Shown piece by piece: positions 1-10,744 of a DNA stretch of 64,000 bases (within the stretch, counting starts at the first letter, position 1; every line of letters starts with the position of its first letter). Source of the DNA: Pachyseris speciosa (lineage: Eukaryota; Cnidaria; Anthozoa; Scleractinia; Pachyseridae). Under the pieces are notes generated by a model that worked only from the letters and a program-made list of their open reading frames with translations, had not been told where the DNA came from and did not search any database. Where the stretch lies: positions 745,001 to 809,000 of the forward strand of contig JAEMWC010000350.1 in the NCBI GenBank assembly GCA_016490735.1, read 5' to 3'. Position numbers and translations under genes: made by a program.

Positions 1-290
1 TATTGCAGCCTCGCTCCCTGATTTCTGTCCCGCACATAATTGTAACGAGCCACTTGCCTCAACAACATCGCGCTTGGTTATGTTCATAACACACTTCCCG
101 CAAATCCTCCTGATCACCTCTCCTACTCCTGTTGGCCTCACAGCACCCTCTCCTTTATCTAGAGGGATGAGGTGACTCGCTAGTAATGGCTCTATGGTGG
201 AAGGATCGATATATTGAGTACATAGAGTCTTCGCCATTGTAGCTATCGCCTCACACAGCTTCGTCGATGACTGTTTAAACGATTTGCATG

Positions 291-1187
291 CTAACATTCG
301 TCTGAAGCCATTCGCGTCAACACCACAGGGTCCCCAGACCCTTTTGTTCTTAAGGCAGCTTGTCTGACCATTTCACCATTGATCCCAGAGTAGAATGATT
401 CAGGAAACTCATCACCAACTGGCCCAAATAGAAGTGAGCCCAATTTAGCTGGTTGAGGATTTGGGTGTTTTAGCTGTAGTTGCGCCACGACTTCATCGGT
501 CAGCGGTAGTACACCACCGCTGGTACTTTCGCTCAGGATGCGAAGTGCCGAGTTTATCTGGCCCTCAAGCACGAGTTTGGTGAACACTTTCGCTTTATCA
601 GGTAGATCTGTAGATCTAAGTTTTCCTATTCGACTTTGGATAATCCGACCTTCGCGCAACAACTTGTTGATTTCCCCGTCTTTCCACTGGACAAGACGTT
701 TTGACAACAGCTCCTGGTGCTCTTTGGCGTTGGACTTGGGACTAGGCTTTTGAAGGCCTACCGCAAGGAGCACAAATGCAGCTTTCAGCGCTATATGTTG
801 GCATTTAGCACCATTATTCCAGTCATTGATATGCAACGCAACTTGATCTATAAAGTCTCTCCCTGTTTTACCATAGGGGACGAGAAAAACATTTTTTCTC
901 CAAGTCGCAATCTCATTATAGGCATCCGTTATGACTGAAGTCTGCAAAACAATCTCGCTGCCGTCAATCCGCTTTCCCCACTTTCTGGTCTCGGGTTTGC
1001 AGACGCTAGCGTAATCAGGAACGAAACCGAGTTCAGGACAATTGTCTTCGCTCTTCCCTATTGTCTGATTCGGTCGTTCCGCCGTCTGATCAGGACTATC
1101 TCCTGGGATTTGTTGCGACGTAGTGGTCGTATGCAAATCTTGACTCACTGTAGCATAATCAGCATAACGTGGTTCAATCAGACTCAC
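291..1187 (-). pseudogene. Gag-like / pre-RT region of the left-edge retroelement
   Basis: 298 codons on the minus strand with no true ATG at the start (first codon is GTG), consistent with an internal part of a polyprotein. The conserved-looking part is the C-terminal half: [18 protein letters not shown], then [20 protein letters not shown] and a GGVLPL turn. After ALRTKGSG the true frame switches by one base and continues into the reverse transcriptase beginning at about position 340. The ORF's own last 15 residues are therefore out-of-frame noise. No catalytic residues are expected here. Confidence 0.6.
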
Positions 1188-1191
1188 TTCT

Positions 1192-1578
1192 TCAAAATTT
1201 TCTTTGATTTCTTGGCTCGAGTTCTTGTTGAGAAGTCATATCTATGGTTCTCTCGTTCAAGACATCTCGAACACAATCACACCCGAAGCTTCCATCCTCT
1301 TGACTCTTCCCCACGGAACCGTGTTCCATTTTCTCAAGCCTAGACGCTTGGTCCCGTAAATTCTGGCTCCTAATTCCTAAATGCTCATAGCCTTTCTCCT
1401 CCCACAACTGTTTCATAACCTCAATGTAGCCTTTTTTTCTGCCATTTGCATTACATGGTGGGGTTTCTGATCCAACAAGTTCCTTCGCTCTTTTCTTACA
1501 TTCAAGTAAATCCCAGTTCATTTGTTCCGTCCATTTGAGTTTCGCACGTGGTTTCATAGACATCTCGTTCGCTGGCAT
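1192..1578 (-). pseudogene. SANT/Myb-like N-terminal ORF of the left-edge retroelement
   Basis: 128 codons on the minus strand from an ATG at 1578. A tryptophan-rich, helix-rich basic region (residues about 13-70: KLKWTEQMNWDLLECKKRAK, then YIEVMKQLWEEKGYEHLG and SQNLRDQASRLEK) resembles the SANT/Myb-like DNA-binding heads of cnidarian retroelement polyproteins. The frame closes at TGA only because of a small indel. In the next frame the same region reads straight into the following ORF ([18 protein letters not shown]), so originally this was one polyprotein. Function in the intact element would be nucleic-acid binding. Domain call is by eye. Confidence 0.6.
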
Positions 1579-1744
1579 ATTCTCCTTATTCTCTTCTCGC
1601 TATGGCTCCATTTAAGACACAAAATAAACGTAGATTAGCTAGAGTTGAGTCTACCTTCGAAGGAACCAGCCATGAGGTAAAAAATATTGATAAAATTCCG
1701 AGCTTGATAATAGAGCTTTAGATTGGCGTGCCACACTCGGTCGG

Positions 1745-1791
1745 TATATAATCTATAATAATATTATAATATATAATCTATAGTAATAGTA

Positions 1792-1843
<52 letters not shown>

Positions 1844-2400
1844 TAATAATGATGATAACCACTTTATTTAAGTCTCAAATCTTTCTAGCCGAGCACAGAT
1901 GCTCTACCAATAAAATACCTCAATCAAATCTAAATAAAGTAGAATGAAATCAAATCAAATGTTGGTATTTATAGAGAGGGGAATACTGGAGTACCCGGAG
2001 AAAAACTTCTCGGGGCAGAGAGAACCAACAAACCCACAATCATGGACAAAAGTGTTGACACATTTGAGCAACATAATCGCTTTCCATCAACGTCCTTCCG
2101 TGATTGAAAAAACCTCTTTTTTTGTCGACAGCCAAGTACCCCTCTACCCCTTTTCAATGTTGAAATACGCTCCGTGGATACTGGCATTTGGTTACAACAT
2201 TAAAAAGGGAAGAAGGGGTCGAAATGTGAGAATTGGAGATTGGAAAACTTACGCGTTTAACGAACAAGGTTTTTTTTAAGGGAGTGTCTCAACTAATTTT
2301 GTCCATGATTACAGCCCACTTATGACGCCGAGTCCAGAAATCGAACCCGGGCCACATTGGTGGAATGCGAGCGCGCTCTCACCACTGCGCCAACCTTGCT
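1745..2400 (-). mobile_element. tRNA-derived SINE (GGCGCAGTGGTGAG type), complete but split by a MITE
   Basis: Read on the minus strand, the head at about 2400 carries tRNA-like A and B boxes (GCAGTGGTGAGAGCGC and GGTTCGATTTC-like). This is followed by the family's central part (CTCCGGGTACTCC with GAGAGG) at about 2020-1960 and a tail GAGCATCTGTGCTCGGCTAG. The tail ends in an (ATT)n run at about 1745-1850. The same head is seen again at 9200 and 62910, and the same tail at 53480. The body is interrupted by a 270-bp element (2038-2310). Confidence 0.8.
2038..2310. mobile_element. Small inverted-repeat transposon (MITE) nested in the SINE
   Basis: Begins AATCATGGACAAAAGTGTTG and ends CAACTAATTTTGTCCATGATT, so the ends are inverted repeats (TCATGGACAAAA). 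The uninterrupted SINE at 62990 reads from AACAAACTCA straight into GCCCACTTATGAC, while here the two parts are separated by this insert. The target duplication is short and unclear (AC or ACA). The internal sequence has an open frame but no recognisable protein. Confidence 0.7.
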
Positions 2401-2410
2401 CCCCTGCCTT

Positions 2411-2658
2411 TTGAAATTCTAGCAACCGGTGGATCAGATATCCATTGTAAATTAAGGAGACTTTAAACGAAACCGTAGGCCGAGAGAAACTTACCTTTAT
2501 TAGCTTTTTTTTTTTTCATGATCACCACTAAGTAAGACGTTTATTACTCTATATTTAGTAGTTTCCAGACTTTTCATATGTACATTTTAATTCAAATTCG
2601 TTTGTTAACGAAATAACGATCACTTCTCAACATTGTTGTAGCATACGAAATGTCACGT

Positions 2659-2717
<59 letters not shown>

Positions 2718-4680
2718 TGTGTGTGTGTGTGTGTGTATGTATTTATTTATGGGAAATGCATTTTATACTAATGTTTATCACCGCAGTTTGCGTTTTGTTT
2801 TTGTTGGATCTAATGCAATTCATCAGGGACCAAGTCAGCCATTCATAGTTGGATTTCGGACGCTATACCTCACACAGATGAAAAGATTAACAGGCACCGC
2901 CCAGGGGGAGTGCAATGTCACGAGGGCAATCGTATGTTGAGCTGAGCTTTCTGGATACGTTACTAATTTCCAGTTATGATTAGTTAAACGAAAAGGCAAT
3001 TAAATTCTTGTTTTAAAACATCGCTTTTTGTTGCTGAAAGTACATTTTCCACCACATCATGTTAGTTTTAAATGCATTTCTAGCCATTTCAGAGGACTAA
3101 CCCTAATCCCCCTTCCCCTCCCCCCTCCCAATTGCAAACTTGCTGCGCGGGCCCTGATTAGCACAATTGAATTGAAGAAAAGATGTTATAGAGTTTTGTT
3201 TACGGTAGATTCAAAATCAGACAAAGATAAATTGTGAAAGACTTTGCCTGCAGGAGGAGGGGTGGGGAGAAGGGGGCGGGGGGGGGGGGGGATGTATTTC
3301 ATACCCAGGCCTATGTAGGAGGGCCCATCCCGAATTTTACTCTTGCTTTAAGCGTGGGGTTCGCAATTTTATTCAAGCATTAGAACATAGTTAGCATAAC
3401 GAGTGGTAAAAAAATGGAGTTGAGTTTTCTGCTAGTAAAGAGAACGAAAATCAGTCCTCGCCTTTCAAGGCTCACTTGTTTGCCCTTTATCCCGTGGAGA
3501 GGATACTAGTATTTCGTTAAAAGTTAGCATGTAAGAGAGAAGAGGGTGTAATTTCGGACGAAACTCCGCTGCCTTATAACATTTCATTGACTTCCTGCTT
3601 TTCATCAGACGGATGTAAGTAGCTGGTCTGAAATGTGATCACTCAGCTTAAAGGTACTACGTAATGGTCTGATAAGAAACAATCCGAACAAACGTTTCTC
3701 AAGTAGATTATTTTGTATGAAGGGTTTGCAAATTTCCAAGGCCCTTAAAAGTTCTGTTTCCCGCCGTTCCGACGGTTAGTAGGAAAAATTAACCAATTGC
3801 CATCGTGACACTTTAAGTGTTCATCAGAGATACTGAGTGGAGGCTGGCCTTAACCACTTATTTAGCTAGCTTACCATTTTTTTTTTCTGCAGTCGATTAA
3901 AAACAAAAGGCAGGCAAAGAAATCGCATATTTCTTTTTGAAATGCGTGGTTAAGTTCACACATTTTAGAAGCGATCGCAGCGTTTGCGCGCGTATGTAAC
4001 TACGGGTAATGCACAATTTTATTTTATCACAGTCTAACTACCCAATCCATTATTCTGTCAATCGACATGCACCATTGTTTCTTTCATTCAAAACTGTAAA
4101 CGTTCAAGGAGAAGCAATCTTCTCAAGCTAGACATCAGAACCTCACTAATGCACAACTCGTCTAAGAAGAGGGTAAATTTTCAGAGAAAGATAGTGTCAA
4201 ACGTAAAAACGTTTGCCTTGTTAGGGTTAAGTCTAAAGTAGTAAGTACACATACATTTTTTTTGTGAGTACCTTCGCTCTAGTTTTGCAGCCAAAGGGCC
4301 CAATGCCTTCTTCTTTTAAGTTGATTCTTTGAAATGTCCAAAAAGGTGTGTATTTCCCTGCTACAAATAGAAAATAGACAGCTGAAATTAAGAAGCCAAT
4401 CAAAAAAACACCATGTAAGAATGAATATATGTAAATCATAAATGAATGAATCATAAAGAAATAAATGCTCATAAATAAATAAATAAATAAATAAATAAAT
4501 ATAAATAAAATTGTCTGAGTAGTCACTAACGTTTGAACGAACAATACATCGTTAACTAACTTATCAATCAGTCGCAGATTTCGTTTCAATTGTCCTGTAC
4601 TATTCCGCTTCGATTTCTTAACAGTTATCGTGTTATTAGCCTGCAGACGATGATCGTATCCGGCAGCTATTGCCTAACCT
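2411..4680. other. Gene-poor stretch with simple repeats
   Basis: No coding signal that I trust. It contains (TTTA)n at about 2660-2716 followed by a GT run, a poly-G tract near 3270-3290, and (TAAA)n near 4465-4505. The stretch around 2880-3100 (CAGGCACCGCCCAGGGGGAG, then the region with ATGTTAGTTTTAAATGCATT) resembles 15490-15690, downstream of the second family I gene. It may be the remnant of the 3' side of another duplicated block. Confidence 0.5.
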
Positions 4681-4682
4681 GC

Positions 4683-5310
4683 TTTCAAATGACATCCTAA
4701 GTATGTAAGAATGAAAATATGAAAATCATACATTTGAACTGCGGATTAAAGAATGAATATATGGATGATCATCGCAGTTATGAACACTAGTTAAGCAGTA
4801 GTGAAAATAAAGCAATACCAACTGGCTTGTTGGCTAGTTTAGCTTCATAGGCGGACGATAAACAACAGAGATGGCGACGCCATGTTGGAGGTTAACACAT
4901 GGTCTTTATTGATCCCATGATGCATTGCGCACCCCAACAAGCTCAGTTGGTAGAGCGCTGCACCCGTATTACAGAGGTCGTGGGTTCGATTCCAGTAAGG
5001 GCCTGAATTTTCCAGGCTTTATTTTCACTACTGCTTAAGCAGTGTTCAAAACTGCGATGATCATTCATATATTCACTCTTTAATCCGCAGCTCAATTATA
5101 TGATTTTCATATATTCATTCTCTTATATTCATCATATATTACGAACCAACGAAACGACCAGCTCCCAGTTGGCTAGTTAGCTCAGTTGGTAGAGCGCTGC
5201 GCCAGTACCGTAGAGGTCGTTGGCTCGAATCCCGTACAAGCCTGAATTTTTCAGGCTTTATTTTCACTGCCGATTCATGACTGCGATGATCACTCATATA
5301 TACATTCTAA
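4683..5310. mobile_element. Cluster of tRNA-derived SINE copies (GGCTTGTTAGCTCAGTTGG type)
   Basis: Two plus-strand copies have tRNA-like heads: at about 4930 (AGCTCAGTTGGTAGAGCGCT and GTGGGTTCGATTCC) and at about 5165 (GGCTAGTTAGCTCAGTTGG and GGCTCGAATCCCG). Both are followed by GCCTGAATTTT(T)CAGGCTTTATTTTCACT and a tail CTGCGATGATCA(T/C)TCATATAT. A third copy, in reverse, occupies about 4690-4835 (tail GGATGATCATCGCAGTTATG). The acceptor stems are imperfect, so these are SINE heads and not functional tRNA genes. Confidence 0.75.
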
Positions 5311-6450
5311 GTAGTTTAGCAGTTTCTGTCTGGTCAACAGTATTACGTAACGATGAGTGTTTATTACAAAATAGCCGCTAAGGCAAGATTCAACTTAAAA
5401 GTTATGCCACTGTGCAAAAATACTTTTGTGGCTCACAAAATACTGCCTCCATGCTGCTATACTAAACATTTTCATTTGTTTGAGATGAGTTAAAATTAAA
5501 TGCGTTTTTTCTTTTTTCGGTGAAGTGCAAGGAATATAACATGATTAAGGAACAAGTGTAATTGTTGGCAAGGTCGAACAGTTCTACAAACTGATTAACA
5601 ACCTGGATATTTTTTTAGTACGAAAAATAAGACCAGTTGATATCTGACTGCCTGAAGGCAATTTCATCTTCGGTTCAACTTTCAATCAGCCTCGGGAAAT
5701 TAAAAACTAAATAAATAAATAAATAAATAAGCTTTTAAAATTTCGAGAGAAATATTTGTTTTTAAATCCTTTATACCAATAAGACGGAAAAACAAGATAT
5801 ATAATTTCTGTTCTCCCAATTATCATAATGAAAGCGGGGAAAATATCGAGTCCCATATCCTTTTTACATGTCATTTATCAGTTGAAATACTACTTTGCAT
5901 GAAACTCTTTGAGTGCAACGCCGAAAGAAAATAACTGCGACCTCATCCTGGCTGCAGATTTGCAATGCCGCTATTGGCTAACGTCAATGGTTTCAGTTGA
6001 CTCGGTTAATCGTTTGTATTTGCTTGTCAATTTGCTACCACAATTTACATGGGTTCAACAACAATCAAACTTACAAATATAATCTTAACTGTAAAGACAA
6101 TTTTGTACATGTCGGCGCCATCGAGACGTGTTGAGCCAAATTGACCATATATTTGTTATCATGCATGTATAAATAGAAGGCTGACTTTTTCTTTTTTTTC
6201 ACTTTCAGGCGGCTTCTTTTCAGAACAGTATCAGGCACGTTAGGTTCTAGCTTTGAGAGTGTTTCTATATACTGGGTGGAAATTTAACTTTCCAGTGTTA
6301 ACTATTTATTTACTTGTGATTTGTTTTCAAGCAATTACGAACATAATCGTAGTTTGTGAAACAATTGCCGGCACCGCTAATCTGGTCGCATTGAGAAGGC
6401 GGCTGTTTCCAAAATTGAACCATAACCGTTTCATATATCTTTGTAAAAAG

Positions 6451-6461
6451 TATATAAATAG
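6451..6461 (+). promoter_or_regulatory. TATA box of family I gene A
   Basis: TATATAAATAG, identical in sequence to the box at 13985 in the duplicated block and embedded in a strongly similar context (ATATCTTTGTAAAAAG before it, AGAC after it). Start of transcription is expected about 30 bases downstream. Confidence 0.65.
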
Positions 6462-6481
6462 AGACGCCTTGTCGCTTGAAG

Positions 6482-6551
6482 GCTAAAAACGCCCGAAGGA
6501 GTCTTAAGAAGAACGGCACACTTTTTGTTACCCTACTTCAAGGCGAAACCG
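6482..6551 (+). other. Non-coding first exon of family I gene A
   Basis: The stretch beginning GCTAAAAACGCCCGAAGG and ending CGAAACCG is followed by a consensus donor GTAAGT at 6552. The copy at about 14018-14083 aligns along its whole length and ends at a GTAAGA donor. A matching acceptor (CCACAG) lies just before the coding exon at about 6970. Exon limits are inferred. Confidence 0.5.
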
Positions 6552-7015
6552 GTAAGTTAAGCGATATGCGTGGAATCGCTTTGAATTAAAAGTCTCTCGA
6601 CTTCTTGTTTTTAAGACGGAAAGTTAACAAAAATTCGAAGAGAAGCAGAAACAACTGAATGATTGATTTTAATAGAAAGAAACAGAGTTTTTTCTTTTTT
6701 TTCTCAAATAGACCAGGAAGCATTTTTGCGGATTTTTGTTCCTTGCTTATCCAATTAAATGAAATCCCAGTGGTAATTTCTTCTCGGTGTAAGAGAAATT
6801 CTGGCTTGCTTTGCACATTGGCTTCACTTAGGCTTTATGTTCTTATATTTACCACTTATTGCACAAACGCCATTATATTGACCATATTACAAGTTAAAGA
6901 AAATAGCTGGTCAACTACACAATTTGTTCAAGAAAAAAAACACTGAAATCTCAACCAAAACAAAATCCACAGAAACCGAAGAACATGGACAAAAAGTTCT
7001 TCTGTGTTGTCAGTT

Positions 7016-7588
7016 ATGATGTTGCTGGTCGCGTCAATCGCGTCTGCATACCGGCTACCAAACCCGCGATTGGGAAAGAGGAACTTTCAGGTAGTGTCTC
7101 ATTTTTCTCTCTTTCCCAGCAAGGTCTAATATAGCAATCTCATGTCATGTACCTATAGTCTTGAACAAAACTACTTGAGAAAATAGGTCTCTTGTGGTCC
7201 AAAAATCCTTCTCCAATATGTGTGGGTCAACAATATTGCTAAAATAACTTTTACTCCCAGCTCTCCCTTTTCGGTTTTGAAGTTGGGAAGCCACCATTGT
7301 CAGGGAAATGGCTAAGAGGCGTAAACAACATTGAATTGGGGTGTCTATCTGTGCGTGTGTCTGTGTGTGTAGGGGGGGGGGGGGGGGAGTGTGTGTATGT
7401 GTGGTGGTGGGGGGGGGGGTTGATTATTGTGTACAAGTACAAAGGCTTCTAAGCTCAATTTTCTCAACACTTTTGTCCAAAATTCTAACATTATTTGTCT
7501 CACTTGTTGTTTGACGGGTTCTCTTTCTTAGCACTTTGAACAAGTTTTTAGCAACTTCTTAGCACTTTGAACAAGGTTTTAGCAAACA

Positions 7589-7635
<47 letters not shown>

Positions 7636-8071
7636 ACAAATAAATAAAAACTTTTCTGTTCGGCAAGCACTGTTCGATTTGAAGGACATCAATTCTTGTA
7701 AGTCTGTGTTAGAGGCATTGTATATAGTTATCTCCAGAGCTGAATAACAGTTGAGGTAGCATATCAGACAGCAGTTGTCAGTCTTGCTTTATCAATTTTT
7801 TTATCTGCACAATTCTTTGTCATAATCCCATGAAAGCGATAAAACAATTTTCTCTCCTGACAATAAAAGAGGCGAAATTAAGTAATGCTGCCCATCGTCT
7901 TATCGAACTTGGCATTTTGCATGGTGTATTAAAAAGTATGTCATTTGATCTATTCAGGCTGTTGTCAAGAAGAGAGAGTACTGCGCCAGAGCGAGGCAGA
8001 TTTGTAACCCTAAAGAGGATGATTTCACTGACGTCACTAATGAACCAGACTCATATAAAAGAAGGAAATAA
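7016..8071 (+). CDS. Family I small secreted peptide precursor, gene A (two coding exons)
   Basis: Exons 7016-7090 and 7958-8071 join in phase 0 (CAG then GTAGTG; acceptor TATTCAG). Exon 1 from the ATG-ATG pair at 7016 gives a short signal peptide ending AASIASA-like (LLVASIASA), then YRLPNPRLGKRNFQ, with a Gly-Lys-Arg cleavage and amidation signal. Exon 2 encodes AVVKKREYCARARQIC, then an acidic stretch (NPKEDDFTDV) and a basic end (YKRRK). Total is about 62 residues. The upstream ATG at 6985, which aligns with the start of gene B, is out of frame here because of one extra base, so the start is uncertain. Neighbours are a TATA promoter and non-coding exon upstream and its sister gene at 14443. 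A secreted, processed signalling or defence peptide is inferred; no known family recognised. Confidence 0.6.
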
Positions 8072-8099
8072 AGGAAAAAACGCTGACAAATAACAGTTA

Positions 8100-9190
8100 C
8101 CTTTATCGTTCTTCTCTTACCCCTAGGAGTGGAAGTCTGTAAAAACAGGAGACAAAAATAGCTTAATAAAAAGTAGCTCATAATATATGTCAGTGGTGTT
8201 TCTTGTATACCTCTATAAGCCTGATTGAGGTGATAATACGATGCATTGAGCAGATTTATTTTTATTTTTTGGTGTATTTTACAATTGCAAACTACCAAGG
8301 CTAGAGAATTGAACCGTTCTACCATTCTTGACCACCAAAGGTTTTTAAATCCAAAACGGGCTCCAATAAAATATCCTTTAACGTTAACTGTCGTATTCAA
8401 CTGTCATTTAGTCAGCCGTAACCAAGACCCCTTTGAAAAGGTTACAGTCGTTATAGTACTGCATCCCATTCTTCAACACTCTCTTTATGCTAGCTGATGG
8501 CGTAAACATTCCCATTGTAACAAAAGGTAGAGACATATATCTTATTTTAATTACTGAAATTTTTTGCTCGTTTTTCTGGTATCTTCTCTTTAGGAATACC
8601 GACATTAGGGTCAGTAAAGGCAGTCTGTTGTTTTCAGGCTTAAAGATAACAGATAAATGGACTTAAGTAAAGAGCTTTGACGTTTCTTGATACACACCGC
8701 AAAAAATTGATGCAAAAAAAGTTTTTCTTTCTGCCTTGTTAATTTAATTAAATATTGGATAGATTTCAAAGTAAATAAATTAAGGACGAATACAATTAGT
8801 CTTATTTGATTTTATGCCTTGAGAGGCCGGATTAAGTTACAACAAAATAGTGAAAATCCTTGTGTAGAAAGCAGGAGCAATTTTAAACATCAAATGCTCA
8901 ACCCTAAAAGGGCACTCCTTTTGTTACTCGAAATTCAGAGATGGTAGACCTCCAGCCTATATTTGGAAATTTAGTTTGTTTCGTCCTCCGATGAAAAACT
9001 TATTGCTAATGCTGTTATTTTATTACCAAAACGGGATTATGGCCTGAACTTACATCAGTGTGTACATTAATTACACAAAAGCTACAATTACGTTCGATTC
9101 GTGTCGATATGGAGTTGTCTTTGAAATTTGACACATTTCCTTTCTACGACCTAAGGGATAGTTGCCTGGGAGGGTTTGGGAGGGGAGTTG
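8100..9190. other. Intergenic DNA after gene A
   Basis: I see no convincing exon, RNA gene or transposon end here. Open frames on both strands around 7954-8500 overlap each other and have no splice or promoter support. A G-rich tract leads into the SINE at 9200. Confidence 0.4.
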
Positions 9191-9199
9191 GGGGAGGGG

Positions 9200-9470
9200 G
9201 TAGGAATGGCGCAGTGGTGAGAGCACTCGCCTTCCGCCAATGTGGCCCGGGTTCGATTCCCGGACTCGATGCCGGCCATACGTGGGTTGAGTTCGTTGTT
9301 GGTTCCTTCTCTGCTGCGAGAGGTTTTTCTCCGGGTACTCCGGTTTTCCTCTTTCCTCAAAACGAACACTTCTAAATTCCAATTCGATCCGGAAGCTCGA
9401 ACGTTTAATACATGAGCCCCCGGCTCGGGAGACTGGGCAACCACTCCTCACTCTATCGAGCTTAAATAAT
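9200..9470 (+). mobile_element. tRNA-derived SINE (GGCGCAGTGGTGAG type)
   Basis: The head has A box GCGCAGTGGTGAGAGCACTC and B box GGGTTCGATTCCCG, followed by the family's GAGAGGTTTTTCTCCGGGTA and CTCCGGTTTTCCTC blocks. The 3' part differs from the copy at 62910 (no (ATT)n tail), so it is either another subfamily or truncated. Confidence 0.8.
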
Positions 9471-9479
9471 TAATTTGAT

Positions 9480-10080
9480 TTTTGTTAAAATCGCAAAACT
9501 TTCAGATTTGAAAATAAATGATTATAAGTAAGAAACAAGTGAAAGAAAAGTGGTTGTTATAAGATTGTGTGAAGTTTGATTTCATTTGAAGATATTTTGA
9601 AGCCTTAACGCAATCTTGACCCCAGAGCTCTTCCCTCTTAATATGCATGTATAACGGCGTGATGGAGGGAAGAGCTCTGCGTCGTCGAGTCCGAAAGAGT
9701 TCCGCGCACTATCCAAAAAGCGGCTGCTAACCGTCAAAAATTTCAGTTTCATATATAACATATGTCTGTAATATTAATTGCTATGATTATCGGAAGTGCT
9801 TTTTTATTTCACACATTGTTTTCTTCACGTCAGATTTTTATTTTTAAACAGTTTGTCCTCTAGTGCGATTAGGCCCTTTTCATTGCAGCATAGTATCGCG
9901 TAAAATAAAGTTAGGCGCACTTTATTTTCGAAAATTTCGCGTTTATTTGATGAATGTAAACCTAACCTTTGGAAAATTCGCATAAATTTTGTTCTTCGCA
10001 TCGTTAATTTGCTATGATAACTGTATTTAAGGGGTAATACCTGCTACCACGTGGCCTTAGTGCCCAATGAGTGGCTTTCA
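9480..10080. other. Intergenic; one short hairpin
   Basis: Contains an inverted pair CAGAGCTCTTCCCTC (about 9623) and GAGGGAAGAGCTCTG (about 9666), possibly the core of a tiny MITE. Near 10030 a fragment GGGGTAATACCTGCTACCACGTGGCCTTAG belongs to a repeat seen again at 11975 and 16310. Nothing else recognised. Confidence 0.45.
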
Positions 10081-10082
10081 GC

Positions 10083-10120
10083 TTAACCCTTTCACTCCCA
10101 AGGGGTCCTCCCATGACGAA

Positions 10121-10157
<37 letters not shown>

Positions 10158-10226
10158 AGTCACTTTTGGAGTGAAAGGGTTAAGGGAGATAGTTTTTTAA
10201 CCCTTTTTCTCCCAAGTGGTCCCTCT

Positions 10227-10271
<45 letters not shown>

Positions 10272-10341
10272 AGTCACTTTTGGGAGTGAAAGGGTTAAGG
10301 GAGATAGTTTTTTAACCCTTTCTCTCCCAAGTGGTCCCTCT

Positions 10342-10379
<38 letters not shown>

Positions 10380-10408
10380 ACTATAATATCACTCTTGGGA
10401 GTGAAAGG
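10083..10408. mobile_element. Three head-to-tail piggyBac-type MITEs
   Basis: Units start with TTAACCCTTT at 10083, 10197 and 10312, a period of 114-115 bp. Each opens CCCTTTC(A/T)CTCCCAA or close to it and closes TTGGGAGTGAAAGG(G), with TTAA at the borders of units 1 and 2, the target duplication of piggyBac transposons. The core GTCTGGCGTTAGACAGAGT is shared by all three. Unit 3 has lost its final TTAA. Confidence 0.85.
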
Positions 10409-10744
10409 ACATACATATCTACAGTCAAAGGACATAATTATTCATCACTTTCGAAAATGGCGCGAGAAATTTTCACCCGCGTTTGCACACTAAGAGCGGG
10501 AAAACCTGAGACAGGCCGCACCATTTGTCTTTTAGGCGGGAAAAACACAGAAAATATAAAGAAACAAGCGACTAACAAAAGATTGAAAAATCGGTTGCAA
10601 AGCTCGGTAAAGAGAGAAATTACAAGCGGTTTGTTTAAGAGATATCACCTTGCTTTTCCTTTCCGTCGAGACGTTGAGTTGTGTTGATCAAAGGTTGATA
10701 ATTTTTTATGTTGTTGTTTGAAAACTATTTTTCCAACTACTATG

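Larger units (their letters stand above)
1..1578 (-). mobile_element. Broken 5' part of a non-autonomous retroelement copy: SANT/Myb-like + gag-like + start of reverse transcriptase
   Basis: Three minus-strand coding pieces line up end to end. The first (1578 to 1192) starts MPANEMSMKPRAKLKWTEQ and looks like a SANT/Myb-type DNA-binding fold (Trp in KWTEQMNWDLL, basic GRKKGYIEVMKQLWEEKGY). The second (1187 to 291) ends with a block around [20 protein letters not shown] and [13 protein letters not shown]. The third (about 340 to 1) reads [19 protein letters not shown], then [20 protein letters not shown] and [14 protein letters not shown], which I take as the first motifs of a reverse transcriptase. 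The pieces are in different frames: there is a frame change near 1210-1250 and a one-base shift near 333-338, so this copy is dead. It continues past the left edge. The family is inferred from memory of similar cnidarian proteins; I cannot assign the clade. Confidence 0.75.
5400..8200 (+). repeat. Duplicated block, copy 1 (carries family I gene A)
   Basis: Matches 13200-15280 in the same order: an upstream stretch with AACAAGTGTAATTG / AACAAGTATAATTG, the promoter stretch ending in the TATA box, the non-coding exon, the signal-peptide exon, the intron and the Cys-x6-Cys exon. The match is interrupted by (TAAA)n at 7585-7650 and poly-G near 7370-7420. This is a tandem gene duplication about 7.5 kb apart, with later transposon insertions between the copies. 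Confidence 0.75.

Noticed and set aside
2650..2940. ORF with Phe-Ile-Tyr-Leu repeats
   Set aside because: Pure (TTTA)n and (GT)n microsatellite translation.
4926..5245. Two apparent tRNA genes
   Set aside because: Imperfect acceptor and anticodon arms and shared non-tRNA 3' sequence show they are SINE heads.
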